Shown: in pieces, positions 23,213 through 35,470 of the stretch
Layout: each line of letters begins with the position of its first letter
Numbering within the stretch: the first letter of the stretch is position 1
NCBI RefSeq assembly: GCF_001949145.1
Contig: NW_019091365.1
Coordinates: forward strand, 3,077,407 to 3,132,586
DNA from: Acanthaster planci
Lineage: Eukaryota > Echinodermata > Asteroidea > Valvatida > Acanthasteridae
Reading direction: 5' to 3'
Length of the DNA: 55,180 bases
The notes under the pieces: model-generated
Told to the model about the DNA's origin: nothing
The model's database searches: none
The model's input: only the letters and a program-made list of their open reading frames with translations
Position numbers and translations under genes: made by a program

Positions 23213-25289
23213 GTGCTGCCCCCACAAAAACGTGGTTTGTCTGCACTACTGAAAAATATCCTGACAACACCCGTACCAGTAATTAGGTTCCCTTCACGTT
23301 TAGTTCTGATTGTTTGAATATCCATCCTAAACTCTAGTAGAAGCTCGTTGATTGGTTAACTAAGGGAAGCTACGAAGGCGCCAAAGTTCTCGAGACTTCT
23401 TTCAATCTTGATGTATTTCGCATACAGTGCTATACAAAGATGAAAACAAACGAATTTTCATTTCATTGCAAATTTATCACAAAATGACATTCACCCAATA
23501 GTTTTAAATTAGCACCATTAAAAAAATGGTGAATAAAAATATCATTAAATGAAAATAAATCCTGTTGTCTTTTCTGTGTTCATGAAATGCCTCTATCAAC
23601 ATTCGAAGTGAGCATGTTTCCATAAAAATTCCTGTCGTTACACGAGGCTCACCACTCGCCCCACAAGATGCATCATGCACGCTTGCAGAGCTTATAATAA
23701 TGTGCTTATTTAATATATAATAATAGACCTTGCAATAATGTGCCTTTCATTCCACTCTGAGCCACTCAATATTTGCATTTACAAGTGGCATAAAGGAGAA
23801 CTTGCCCCAACGTCATATATAACGAGACTGAGGCAACGAGCATTTGACATGGAATATTGCAGGTACATGAATTTATGCATGTGCAGGAAATGGGCGTTTT
23901 TCAATGAGCTCCGAGCTGGACCAAGAGAGGGCGCAATTTTCTTAGCAACGGAGGCTCCTTTGGTCGAAACTGAACTTCACTGGTTCACGAACGACTAGGA
24001 AGTGCGCGCGTTACGGTATCATTGCTACCAACAAAATGAGCACTCCCAACCGACACGGCTCGTTTCAACCGATAACGGGCCGCTTCTGCTCGAGGTGGAT
24101 AATTGGAAAAGGGATAGCATTTGCTCACTGTTAAAAAATACCTTAACTCACAGAAATCCAAATTGTATATTACTTATAACTTGTATACAGAGGATAATGG
24201 TATAAAATGTTATTCCAATAATATAAAACAGTTCTTATTTCACTTTCGCAGATAAAGGCAGGTGGGTCAACAGAATGTATGAAAGTAGAAATGACTTTTG
24301 AAAAATTAAAAACAGAACATGTAGAATGTACTCTCCAGCATGCCCGATTATTTTAGACAGGTAACTGTTGCGAAACACGGTCATGCTCTGATTCAACTTC
24401 CAAACTGAAGAAAATTTATTGTGAAGTTAGGGTAGCGTACCAATCTGCTTTTCACGTGCGCACTTGCCTTCCTCGTTGAAATGCTGGAAGTAGGAGTTCC
24501 GCTTTCTCGAAAATCGCACCTCCCTCGGGAGGCCAAACCAGCCTACGCCCCTGCATCGCTCTCATGTTCGCCTGAAGTATGAACTGACCTTTACTCGAGA
24601 GCTGTCTGCGAGGCAAATAGTCATTGGTGACTATTCGCTTTCAAGACTGTAGCGTGGAGTCAATTTCTGCCGTTTTTATGCTTCGCGAGGCTGTGAAGCA
24701 AATATCTGTTAGGTCCGATATTTTGTGACCTCGCATGCAGCGCAGAAAATTCAGAAAAAAAATTGCCGCACTCGGTGAACTCACGTGCCGGGCAAATAGC
24801 CTTGATTAATAAGTTTCTCAACTGTAGATGCTAACCCACCCTGTGCGACGGCCATTGCTAAATCTGCATGTAGCGTCGAGTGCAGGAAACCTTTCGAGAG
24901 ACAGCAAAACAAATAAAAGGACCTGTTGACTCTGTTGATCACCTACGGCATGAAATCTGCTCATTTAATTAAGGAATCTCGAGTGATCATCAAACATTTT
25001 ATTCCTAAGTCAGAAACTCGGAAATCGAAAAGAAAATCCTGAAAGCAGCAACTGCGATTCGAAATTGTCACATGGTCATTGGGAATCATTGGTTTTGCCC
25101 CAAAGCCATAGCAATTAGTCTTCAGCGCCACACGCGATAGATAATAGCTCAACAACAGCGATCAACCAAACCAACAAAGGGAGCCCCGCATTAGGACAAC
25201 CTTCGCCCAAAGAAATCCACAGACGCCCAAGATGGTTCAACTATACTATTCTATTCTTATTCTTGAGAAAGAGCTCCATATACAGAAAA
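23213..25289. other. Intergenic, no recognised gene
   Basis: No domain-bearing frame. A small G/C-rich patch around 23900-24110 contains an ATG at 24036 with a short open segment followed by a possible donor (CGAG/GTGGAT), too weak to call. The rest is AT-rich with no clear repeats. Confidence 0.4.
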
Positions 25290-25455
25290 CATGATGCCTC
25301 TATGCACAAACCCATAAGACTTGCCTGAAAAAACTTAATGTTTTCTAAGTAAATGTTTGGGAATTTTTCCAGCTAAATTTCACTTTTAGAACATGTTATC
25401 ACTCTCCAATGGTTTATAACGGTTTGAGGGAAAATTAGTGTAGTCCATACACGGA
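25290..25455. repeat. Dispersed repeat family R1, copy 2
   Basis: Matches 1552-1690 in the same orientation (see shared landmarks there). This copy is more diverged and slightly longer. No coding content is visible. Confidence 0.6.
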
Positions 25456-25667
25456 AGTCTTTCCTCATCTTGACTGGCGGCTCAATGACGAAACACATCA
25501 AGGGCCATCGACTTCAAGTTATCAGTTCAAAGAAAGTGTAATTATGTTCCTATAGGAATATACCCAGGCCTGAAAGCTGACGGTGCTTCAAGCAAGGCGT
25601 AAGTATTAAACACTCATCCACCACTATTATCTTACACGTTGGTACAACAGGGATAGTGCAGATGATC

Positions 25668-25984
25668 TTGTTACGCCCCAACTATAGAATAAGTCCTAAC
25701 TATAGTTGGGACAGTCCCAACTGTAGTGCTGTAGTTGGGCTGTTCAACATTATCCAAGTCAATGTGTCTCGCACTTGACACAATTCGTCTAAAATGTGGC
25801 ACTTCATCTGTTCATCTAGCCCTATGACCAATGACATGACATTTGTAAACAATATGACTTTGGCACATGCTGGGCACATCATGTACACAAGACCTCTCTG
25901 CTGTAGTTGGGCCGACCCAACTTTAGCACACTAGTTGGGACAGGCCCAACTATAGTTGGGACTGCTATAGTTGGGGCGTAACAA
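25668..25984. mobile_element. MITE with perfect 20-bp inverted ends and internal TAGTTGGG repeats
   Basis: The ends are TTGTTACGCCCCAACTATAG and its exact reverse complement (25965-25984). Inside, near each end, several copies of TAGTTGGG / CCCAACTA occur in both orientations, so the subterminal regions are themselves palindromic. The central 150 bases lack them. There is no room for a transposase, so it is non-autonomous. Perfect ends suggest relatively recent activity. The target duplication is unclear. Confidence 0.8.
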
Positions 25985-26059
25985 TCTCACGTCCAATGCC
26001 GCTAAAGCTTTCCAGTCTTCAACCCTAGTTAATATACTAATTTTGTCAACCATTCACCG

Positions 26060-26290
26060 ATATAATGAAACATCTTCATAAAAATCTTCTGGACTTGTCT
26101 TTGTAGCATGGATGCCACTTTGTATGGAATAACCACATAACCAATGTCAACTTGGCGGCAGATGGAGTACACCTTAGTCATCAGGGTACACCAGCTCTTG
26201 CCCGTAATCTTATTAATCGTGTGAGAAAGGAGGGCTACCGTGCAAATCAGGAGCTAAGAACATCTAGATATTAATAAATAGCATGGGCCT
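26060..26290 (+). pseudogene. Fragment of LINE ORF1-like SGNH/GDSL-esterase-type domain
   Basis: One frame reads, with a stop, a segment ending NLAADGVHLSHQGTPALARNL followed by INRVRKEGY. The DGVHLSxQG pattern is the D-x-x-H block typical of SGNH/GDSL hydrolase domains, which are common in ORF1 products of CR1/L2-type retrotransposons. It lies just upstream of a reverse transcriptase relic in the same orientation, so both may derive from one element with an internal deletion of the endonuclease region. Confidence 0.5.
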
Positions 26291-26319
26291 GATGTCACAG
26301 TCTCTATATCAGTTTAAAA

Positions 26320-27720
26320 GAAGCCGCTGAAATTCCTGCTCCTTCCCTAACGAAATTGTCTAACGCTTCATTAGAATCTGACGCTATTCCACTAGATTGG
26401 TGCCAGCCAAACATTGTTCCCTAAATGAAATGGGTAAGATTAATTACCCTCTAATTAGAGACCCATCTCTCCCACTGTTGCCCATTTTAAAACTCTTGGG
26501 CGAATCGTTTGTGACAAGATTATTAACCATTAAAACATCGTGCTGTACTAAGTGACGATCTGTACGGATTAAGAGAAAAACGGTCTTGTGAAACACAATT
26601 GCTAGATAAATACAAAACTTGAGCAATCATCTGGATTCAGGATATGATGAAGGTGATAATTGCGTTGACTTTGCTAAGGCCCTCGATCGAGTTCACCATA
26701 GTCTACGAAAAACTTGTATATGTATAACATTGGGTGAGAAAAACATTAATGGATTTTGGATTTTCTGACTAAATGGTCTCAGGCAGTGGTACGAGACAAC
26801 AGAACATCTAGATGGACTAAGGTCTAGCCTGGCGTACCACAAGGCACTATTCTTGGGCCAATTCTTTGCATGTGCTTCACATATCAAACAATGTGAATTC
26901 AACTATTCGCCTATTTGCAGACAATTGTATTCTGTAATGTCCAGTTAAATGCTCTGATGATCGAAATTGATTGCAACATCACCTAAATTTACTCTGTGAC
27001 TGGACACAGAAATTGATGCTTGGATTTAATGTAAATAAATGTAGGGTAATTAATGATTTCTAGACGAAATCACGGGTACGAAAATGACTATTATATCAAC
27101 TATGTTAAGTTGCAGGAAACAACTCCGAGAAATATCTGGATGTTACTATAAATTGGGAGTTAAATTGGGCCAAACACTGCCAAGACTCTTACAAGAAGTG
27201 CAGTAGAACGATTAGGTTCATTAAACGCACTTTCAAAATTTGCCGTGAGGGAGTGTTGAGTGAGCTTTATTTTTCCTTTCTCAGTGACGGATTTATTGCT
27301 GCTCTGTCTGGGACCCACACAGGTCCACTCATTCAACCTACTATAGGGCTCATTCACAGCAGATTCGTGCGACATCATTTGCAGAGACTGGCATACAATT
27401 ATTTTACACTCTTAGAACGTCTTTGATGGGCATCATTGGAAACAGTGAGAACCTACTTTCGCCTCCTCAAGTGTTGTAACATCATCAACAACTTCATCAA
27501 TATCACTTCATTGAATAAATTCTAACCCGCGACAAGATTTGGGAGTAATGACAACAGTTTAAAACTTCACGTTCCCTTTGGTAGAATGGATACTTTAAAA
27601 ATAGTCATTCTTTCGGACAGCGAATTATTGGAACAGACTTCCTGATAATGTTGTCTACCCTTCCCAAGGTAACTTCAAATGTACACTCAGGAATCACTTA
27701 TCTTGAACGTAGTAGGTCTT
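26320..27720 (+). pseudogene. Decayed non-LTR retrotransposon reverse transcriptase
   Basis: Broken frames show the conserved order of a LINE reverse transcriptase: SLESDAIPLDWCQPNIVP near 26370 (normally ...IPxDWxxAxVVP), a LGRIVCDKIINH-like segment near 26490, DFAKALDRVHHSL near 26665 (normally DFAKAFDRVPH), CEFNYSPICRQLYSV in the region of the F-A-D-D motif near 26890, LCDWTQKLMLGFNVNKCRV near 27000, FIKRTFKICREGV near 27220 and CSVWDPHTGPL near 27302. Many stops and indels make it non-functional. It belongs to a different lineage from the element at 21790-23212, judged by the DFAKAFDRVPH versus DLSKAFDTVDH motif. Confidence 0.75.
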
Positions 27721-30444
27721 AGAGTAGGTCTTAATATGTTAGAATATAATTAATTTTGTCATTCTAATTTTACTTAATCATTGCTTTTATATCTATATAC
27801 ACATATTGTTTATCCATTTTTTAAGCTGCATTTATCACTTTTCGTCTCTGTTTGAAGTCATAAGTGTTCATTACTTTTATTCTTATTTACGTGTCACTCA
27901 AACTCCTTTGTTTACGTAACTTTTCTTTACAAATACAATTACCTGTCTGACCGTTTAACGTTTCTACTTTTAATCCAGGGGGTGAATTTTATACTGAACG
28001 TTGAAGTCTGTTTCACAACCCTAAACCTTGTTTGAAATGAATAAATACATCTACCTATAACCCGTTCGTTTTGTACGCTTGGCTCGTATAAAATTGCTCT
28101 GATAAGTAGACTGAAAAGAAAAAGTCTCATTCCAATTTTTAATGTGTCGTTGGTGCGCATAATACTCCCACACAAGATTCGCCCACTCCGTCCACACCTC
28201 TCCATGTAATTGGGAAATATAGTGACCGAAACTACTCTGTTTATCATAATATTATTCATTTGAATACATGGCAAAGGGGACGTAAACTTCATTGCCTGAA
28301 AACCTGTAATGAAATTGTAAAGAAACAAACAGTTGCTCAGTGCTATTCGTCCTCCTCTCCCCAGAATGCTCCAGGAAACTGGTCGGCCATCTTGAAATCG
28401 GTACAGTGTCTCGCATTGGGATTCTTCACTGACTTTCTCCCTGATGGCTTACATGTACGTCTTTTTTCCTTATAAAATCTACACCCATAAACGATGCTGT
28501 ATCTTGTACACTGTCACATTTGCTTCTTAATGCTTTTCCAAGGTTGCCCTAAGTCTTAAGAAATATATTATCGATATTGCGTGAGCACTCACTCATTTTT
28601 GATTTTTACAAAGCGAAGAAAAAGCTAATTGTCAAGCAAAAGCTGAACAAATAAAAGAATTAAATACTTTTCGTTTTCAGCCATGTTCTTCAGCCAAAGT
28701 ATTTACTGCGTTGTTATTCATAGAAACACGGGCAAAATGCTTGTAATTGATGGTATACGTAACTGCTAGCCTTATGCATGTCAACAAGACTGATATGTAA
28801 AAATCGATTTCTGCTTTTTAAGACCCTGTAAAAGAATTGCGTGTCATTCGCTCCCTCTGAGGAATTCAACTGAATAAAATCACGCACGCATGAAATCGGG
28901 CGTTATAGACCGTACTTCGAGCTTGGATTCATCAGTGCTTATAATGGACTCGGGTTTTAAAGGTGCACAATGCCCTGATAAAATCACTCAAACTTCAACG
29001 TTTCCAATTATTTACTTTGGAAATAGATGGGTAAAAGGAAACAGCTCACGCCTTACAGTTAAGGAGAAATGATGAAAAGTGAGTTGTTTGCTTCAGACGC
29101 TGCTGCCATTTGGAAGCTTACTTCAAAGTATTTTCAAGCCACCCAACGATGAATGTGGTTGCCCTTTATACCAATGTCTTCGACCAGTAGAAGTTTGTTT
29201 CCTCATCTTCAGTAGCATTCTCTTTAAATTTTTGAGCCAGTGATTACTCATTTTTAACGGACGATTGGCCCGGCCACCCTCTTCTTTTGTGAATTTTTGT
29301 TTTGGAATCTACTGTCTCTCCTCTAACTTCCATGCCGTACACCTCAACATTCAGAAACGTGTTTCTTGCAAAAGCTGTACACGTACTCACAGAAGAGTCA
29401 TTTTAAAAATTCAGGGTCCAAACGTGTGTTATTTTGGTGTCCCTTTTACACCTGACCTGTGTGATTTGACATGGAAATATCATTGAAATTGATTTCAAAC
29501 CATTTCTGTTTGTTTGGCAAATAATTTGCATTAATTTGTCACTCTTGGAAGTTACAGAATATGTTCTGGACTGAAAAAATCATATGTCGGATGTGACAGG
29601 AACACGATAAAATTGGACCCCTAATTTATAGAATGACCCAGAAATCCCGGGTCCGATGCCGGAACATACGGCCCTATCAGCGCGGCAGTGGTTGGCCCAG
29701 GAAGCAGGCTAGGCGTGTCAGTCGCAGCATGATAGGAAGTGCCCATTTCATAGCACAATGGACGACAATCAAAATTATTGCCCTAAATAAACCACTAATT
29801 GACGGCTTTTAGTACAGACCTCACAGCGACAGGCAATACAGATGTTTGGACATTTTGAACCGAATTGAAGGAAACATACGGAAACAGCGGCTCTCCGGCT
29901 CCAACCGCTCGATTCTCAGGAGTCAATATTTCTACCTTCAAAATTGCTTTGCTCAACAATTACACACAAATTGCTCACTCTGAGGGAATGGTTGTTTAAA
30001 GAATGCATTTCGTTTTATAGTCCAAAAGGACCGTGTGTACCTTTAATGCAAAGTACGGTATAAAATTACAATCCAGCGTGTCATGACGGAGACGTCACCG
30101 AAGGTCTAATCCCTTTCTGCCGTGCTGGAAGAACAAATTGACTTTATCAGCGTCTTGACGTCACATTTAATTCCAAACTTGATCGTTGTCCGTCCACCTT
30201 CTGTTACAGCGAATTCACGTGAGTAGGTTTCCTTGATTTGGTTGTGTCCCGCCAGTTTCCCAGAGCTTGTAACGTTTCCGATTATTTGACACTTTATTAC
30301 ACTTCATGAACACTTCGAAATTGAAGTTCATGATCTGGAAGGATTCCTCATTTGAATTTTACTTGGGAACATGTTATGTGAAATTCTCAACTCCTGTTCA
30401 ATGTAAGGAAACTGACACCTCTTTTTGTTCCTCCCAATGAAAAA
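27721..30444. other. Intergenic, no recognised gene apart from a possible exon
   Basis: AT-rich sequence without recognised proteins. The only notable item is the possible internal exon at 28365-28454, listed separately. The 129-residue minus-strand frame at 27939-28328 has no domain and is not called. Confidence 0.4.
28365..28454 (+). CDS. Possible 90-bp internal exon, unknown protein
   Basis: A strong polypyrimidine tract and acceptor (CGTCCTCCTCTCCCCAG) precede an open 90-base segment that translates as NAPGNWSAILKSVQCLALGF followed by FTDFLPDGLH, and it ends just before GTACGT, a fair donor. Its length is a multiple of three (phase 0). I recognise no domain. The splice sites are the main evidence, so chance is quite possible. 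Confidence 0.18.
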
Positions 30445-30624
30445 GTGCACTCAAATTATAAACATACTGAAACATTCTGTGATGTTCCTGAGAACTGGGA
30501 GCGCTGTAGAAACATTATTCTCTATCAAAATGGTGAATTTCCAGGCTGTTCAATAAAACTATTTTCAGGAAAACGTCCATCACTGGCCTACGTTCTTGAG
30601 CTGAGACAACAGAGAGTCACCCAA
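30445..30624 (+). CDS. Possible exon encoding part of a doublecortin-like (DCX) domain
   Basis: An open segment contains RNIILYQNGEFPGCSIKLFS followed by a helix-like stretch SLAYVLELRQQRVTQ. The pattern I-x-x-Y-x-N-G-(D/E)-x-x-x-G is the start of doublecortin ubiquitin-like domains, in which a beta strand, the NG turn, a second strand and a helix follow one another. The segment ends CAA before GTAAAT, a plausible splice donor, and a pyrimidine-rich CCTCTTTTTGTTCCTCCC lies upstream, although the nearest AG is not ideal. The remaining half of the domain was not found downstream. It could be one exon of a microtubule-associated DCX gene, a relic, or chance. Confidence 0.3.
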
Positions 30625-31330
30625 GTAAATAAAATTCAGACGGCAAAATATCCCAAAACAGTTCAAATTATGATGCAGAAATAAATATAACCGTATATCT
30701 TTCTGCGTTCGCATAAAAACCTAAAAGGTATCTAATTCCCTAAAAGTGGCATAAGAAAACTTTATGATCACGTTAAATGGGACAATGGAGACAGAGTGTA
30801 TCAAACATTACAGTGCCTTGGTCCCTCAAGATAAAATCCTTTTTTTTTGACATTGCCAAGTTAAAGTCAGTGAAGCTGACAGAGGTGTGTATGGGGCATT
30901 AGGGAGTATGTTAAATATGCTAAGGCGCTGGGGAAAAGAAAAGAACGGAGAACGGGCTTTGCATACAGCGCTGCCTATACACACCCGCACTGTCTGATGT
31001 TTGCCGCTTGACGGTAAATTGCCAATTTTGCGCCTGATTTTTCTAGCGAGAAGTGGGAAAAACGCAAGAAATTCGTTATTAGGCAAAGCTGTTTGCTGTA
31101 ATTCTCAAATCGCTGGGTCATGAATGCTCTTGTTTGGTAATTTGGTTTGTAATATTTACTTCTGTGGTCCAGATATTTCTCAGTATTGAGCTCTTATAAA
31201 AAAATGTCAAATTCCACCGAAAGTGTCACAGACCAGGCCATAATCGAAAATCCTTTCACAAGTCCGTCGCACGGCCAGTCGCACGGACAACCGATGAAAA
31301 AGGAATTATCTTATAAATATCTTGTGAAAT
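30625..31330. other. Intergenic or intronic, nothing recognised
   Basis: No recognisable frame, repeat or RNA. A T run of about 8 occurs at 30841. If the DCX-like exon is real, this stretch would be intron. Confidence 0.4.
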
Positions 31331-31546
31331 CAGTGGCATAACTAAGATTTTACTAGTGGGGGCACGAAGGGGGTACCAGCATCTGGGGGTGGGTACCAGC
31401 TTTCAGCGGTGAGGTTTTTTGGGCAGGTTTTGGTTAGCCTTGTTTAATATCCATTCATCCGTTGCTTTTTTTTCAGTGGGGGAGGGGGGCACATGGGGCA
31501 CCGGGAATTTGTGGGGGGCACGTGCCCCTCAGGCCCCCCGTGGATG
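31331..31546. mobile_element. Partial CAGTGGCATA/G-rich element
   Basis: Starts CAGTGGCATAACTAAG and contains G-rich blocks (TGGGGGCACGAAGGGGG; GGGGGAGGGGGGCACATGGGG) and a terminal GGGGGGCACGTGCCCC palindrome. The beginning resembles the CAGTGGCGTA left end of 49146-49414. A matching right end is not present, so it is either truncated or only related in base composition. Confidence 0.4.
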
Positions 31547-31984
31547 ACTTGCTCTGAAGTCGTCTGTTATTGCATCATAGTGCTTACTATACTGTGTCTC
31601 CTATATTCATGGGGCGGATAATTTCCCCCTTGTTATTAATGATAAAGAAATCCTTGGTTCAAGAGAATATCGACATTCTCTATTTAACGGGAGAGCACAC
31701 TGTTCAGTTTATAAAGCTATGCACCTGCCTCGGGGATGCATTCTTTTTCTCTGTGTTCCTCCCTTTGCTAAGCTTCCTCCGTCGTCATTCCGGAGCGGAA
31801 CCCCTTGATCAACCCAATCATTGCCTGTTTAATACCGAGGCCGCTGCGTTGCTCCCCGGCGTGGTTAAGCTGAGACCCCGCCACTTCCTTCTGCAGATGT
31901 TCAGGGTGGAATTCATCGATTATTATATTACTAATAAAGCCATGCTATTTTTTATTCTCTCACTTTCATGGACCATAGATTAGT

Positions 31985-32425
31985 TCATTCCTCAACAGTG
32001 TCGCAGTAATCCGCAGGGTCCCACCTGCACCTGTGTAAACCTCTGCCGCCCAACTCAGGCGATGGAATATCAATTTCATCATCCACAAGAGAAGCCGCTA
32101 AAATGTTGGCCACAGTCATCAAATTAAGTGCTTCTAAAACGGGGCAACTCCAATAGCGTGTAAGTAAAGGGAGAGCAATACGAATGTGGTTGACTCTACT
32201 CGTCGTGGTTGTTAGAGTTGGAATAGCACAAATTACATGTAAGTGGTATGGCCTCGAATTTAATTTTACATTATTATCCACGCATTTGCAGAATAGAGAT
32301 TTATCTCTACAATCCTCAAGATTTTTCGTCTGAAGCTCTATTTTGCCGCTAGACCCGAATGCGTGTGACATGAGAACGTTAAATGAAATGTTAGACGTGT
32401 GCAAACTCTTAGAACGTGATTTCAA
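31985..32425 (-). other. 146-codon open frame, status unclear
   Basis: Open minus-strand frame ending IDIPSPELGGRGLHRCRWDP and then ADYCDTVEE before a TGA. Its length is above chance expectation for this composition but not decisive, and no domain, signal peptide or membrane segment is visible. The opposite strand carries an overlapping end of another open frame (31570-31983), which also lacks support. It could be a terminal exon or a decayed transposon gene. Confidence 0.15.
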
Positions 32426-33369
32426 TCATTTAGCTTTTTGGCTTTCAATTTTGCCAGAAGTCAGAATTTAAGGTAGGGGGCCTTTCACGTGGGAGTTATT
32501 ATCGCTATGTATTTCTAGCTCGTACAAGGGGGACTTTTGATATGTATTACACAAATGGAGAAAGAATGTAATTGCCTGTTCCGGCAAAAAGCATACCAGA
32601 TTGTCCACAGACAAATGCAGAGAGTGAAGCAAAGGTCTGCACGGTGCCAATTACAATTTTTATTGCAGAACTCTGCCTACAGAGTTGCCTTGGAAAAGAG
32701 ACTCCGTCCACGAGGGCGAGAAAGGAGAGAGACTTGGCATGTGCCTCCTGGGTCTCCGTTGATACCCAAAGACCCTCCGGGTTACTGAAATAGCAACGAT
32801 GGCGATAATGCTGCTAATGCATATTGTGGTCATGATTAAGTGTACAAGAAGACAGAATGAGGTTAACGTCAACAGAATCAAACGGAGATTTCCCTCTCAT
32901 GACTTCAAAGAAAACATCGTTAAAGCTTCACGAAGAGGCAGATTATGTCAAAATGCATTCTTTTCCGATTTCACTTTTCCCCTACTTTGAAATATCGTAC
33001 TTAACAATTTTCACGTTTCTATACACATAATATAATAAATGTAAATAAAAATTATGCCAGTGGCTAACATCTCGATATCTGAATTTTGCATTTTCACGAA
33101 GAGACACAAATCTGCAAGAACAGTGGTATTAAATTGGTATTTATTTAATTACCTGGGTGTTATCAGACGACTACATCCTGGCTGGTGTAGTCCCATTATA
33201 AAACCTGGAGCGTTAAACTAACACCAGAGTTTTTGCAGCGTATTACCCGAAAAAGTTGAAAAGTAAGTCAACCGAGATTCGCTTCCACAGAGAGGTACAT
33301 AATCATTTAGCTTTCTGGTACGATGGTTTAAGTGCTATATGAACAGCCCCCATCACAACAGCCAAAAAT

Positions 33370-33533
33370 GCGGGCATTTCACAATAGTGCGCCTCCAAGA
33401 GTTTGCAACGCGTTGACTAGTCACAGTGCGCAAAATATGTCGACCCAGTCCGCGTAAAGGGTCGACAGATTTCGCACACTGTGATTGGTCAACTGCGTTG
33501 CCAACTCTTGGAGGTGCATTATTGTAAATCGCC
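33370..33533. mobile_element. 164-bp foldback element
   Basis: The left arm (33370-33446) and the right arm (33459-33533) are reverse complements for about 75 bases with scattered mismatches, leaving a loop of about 12 bases. Landmarks are GCGCCTCCAAGAGTTTGC on the left and CCAACTCTTGGAGGTGC on the right, with GTCGACCC / GGGTCGAC next to the loop. It is non-coding and MITE-like. The tight loop also makes it a possible source of hairpin RNA. Confidence 0.75.
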
Positions 33534-34029
33534 TGTATTAAGGCGCGTTCTACCACGGTCACAGATTTTACGAATGCAAGAGAACAGAGTAAAATAATTA
33601 CTGCGGACCAATGCCTTTAATTTCATTGATTGTCTTCATCATCAAAGTGCCAAGTCGAACAAACACAACTTAATTAAGCAATTGGTATGGAGTACCATCT
33701 TATGTCTTCACAATTCGGAAGAAATTTTCGAGTAAGCTGTTCAATTCTCCAACGTATACAACAGTTGGGTCTCCCCGTCCTGCCATGTTGCAGTGCCGCG
33801 GTACCGTATCCCCGCACTCACAAAATGTTTTACATTTTCTTCGTGCTGTGCCGTAATATTAAAAAAAAAATCTATTTTTGATCTCGTTTGGGAACGAGAG
33901 AAAAAGTTTTCTCTCAGGCGACCTGCTGTTATTTTGCGACAGTAACATTACGGAGAAATTACGAAAAAAATGGCCCAGTTAGAAATTAAAAGAAGCAGAA
34001 CCCTGCAGAAAAAAAACTGCTTCACTGTC

Positions 34030-34110
34030 CCCCACCGCACATCCCTACACGAATTAACATGGTACCAGTGCGGCTACAAAACCTCGTACCCAAGGTTACA
34101 AAATCATAAG
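34030..34110. repeat. Dispersed repeat family R3, copy 1
   Basis: Contains GTACCAGTGCGGCTACAAAA followed by CCTCGTACCCAAGGTTAC, which matches 45656-45701 and 54075-54119. The latter two lie at the ends of the GPCR duplication blocks, so the family is a short interspersed repeat and not only a duplicate of that locus. Confidence 0.6.
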
Positions 34111-34400
34111 GCATCGGAAACAACACATCTAGTGTGGGTACGATCAAGGTTATCAATTTTTATCGCACGGCAACAATCGCAACAATCAAATTATAAACGA
34201 TACATGCGTGCTCGTGCACGCGATCAATCCTCGACCAATAAAAATTCACTATCTGGGGCCGTGGTATAACAAAAATCGTTATGACATTCAAAGCTGCACG
34301 CGTAAACATGCGTGCCCCTTCCCTGTGGAACAAAAGAGCGTCAATGTAGGAAAACATGTATTTTCGTTTCCACTAACAGACGCACATCTTTACTAATTGA

Positions 34401-34451
34401 TGTTGGCTAATGAACCACTTTGTCCAATCTAATTAGTGGATTCAGCCAACA
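34401..34451. repeat. Short inverted repeat
   Basis: TGTTGGCTAATGAACCACT (34401-34419) and AGTGGATTCAGCCAACA (34435-34451) are imperfect reverse complements with a 15-base spacer. No function is assigned. Confidence 0.6.
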
Positions 34452-35400
34452 TTTTACCTCTCCGGTCATTTTAGGGTTGCAAATTTTGCATTTTGTCCGT
34501 CAAAATCAATGAGTGGCTCCTTGTGAAAACAGTGACGATATAGGAGACATGTGTTAATGTATGCTGTAATTGCTTGTGAAGCGTTCTTTGAAAGTGCTTG
34601 AGGTTTCGAGAAGTTTCTCCTTGAGACGTGGCAGCCCGGTTCCAATGACTCATCGACCATTATGTCATTGTCCTATACAGTGCCCCAACGCTCTGGAGCA
34701 ATGTAAAGTGAACAATCGCTAAAGCACTTTCGATCGTCTCGGAAGGAGAGACAAAGACGAGCATTTATTCATTTTTACGTTTATCTTTTGTTACGTGTGT
34801 CAGATGTGTTGTAGTAACTCTTACCCTTTTTCTTCTGGGAGTGTAAAATCATGCACCTGTATTTAGTTTCTTGTTATAAAAGGAAAAATGATACATGTAA
34901 TGCTTTCAAATTCCATCGTATTAGTGATTGACTCTTTGATTGTTGTTGCATTTCGGTATCGTCAAAATTGCTCGTCTTTTCCTTTAACAAATAGGATCAA
35001 GATACGATCTCCTGAAATAGCATAAGTCAATTTCTAATACGGGGGGTACTTTGAACAAATTAATTTTAACACAGAAGATACCAAAAACACGAAATCCATC
35101 TTGGTCTAATCAACATGGTTAATTAGTTATCAAAAGTGTGTACGTTCAGAGATTAGCTTTAAGTCACAAGCTCTATGACACTGTACTTGGCTTGAAGATT
35201 TTTGGCTGAATCAATTCAGATATGAAATGTTACTGAATCTGATCAAACTCAAAGTAAGGTTTATACACAATTGTATTACGTTGGAACTTTTTTCTCTTTA
35301 TCGTGCAATACAAATTAACACAAATGTACATCAACCATCATGCATTTGAAAAACTGGTTTATTGTAGAAGTGACTATGTACGATTTGAAATTTACATAAC

Positions 35401-35470
35401 GTAGAGAGTTATTTGTATAACTATATTTTTATGTATAAGAGAGTTATTTATATAAAGTAGAGAGTTATTT
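35401..35470. repeat. Short tandem repeat GAGAGTTATTT(G/A)TATA
   Basis: Three imperfect units of AGAGAGTTATTT(G/A)TATAA separated by AT-rich spacers. AT-rich and non-coding. Confidence 0.6.

Noticed and set aside
24036-24096. Possible first exon on the plus strand
   Set aside because: Short GC-rich frame with a weak CGAG/GTGGAT donor; evidence too thin.
27939-28328. 129-residue minus-strand frame
   Set aside because: No domain and no coding-like composition.
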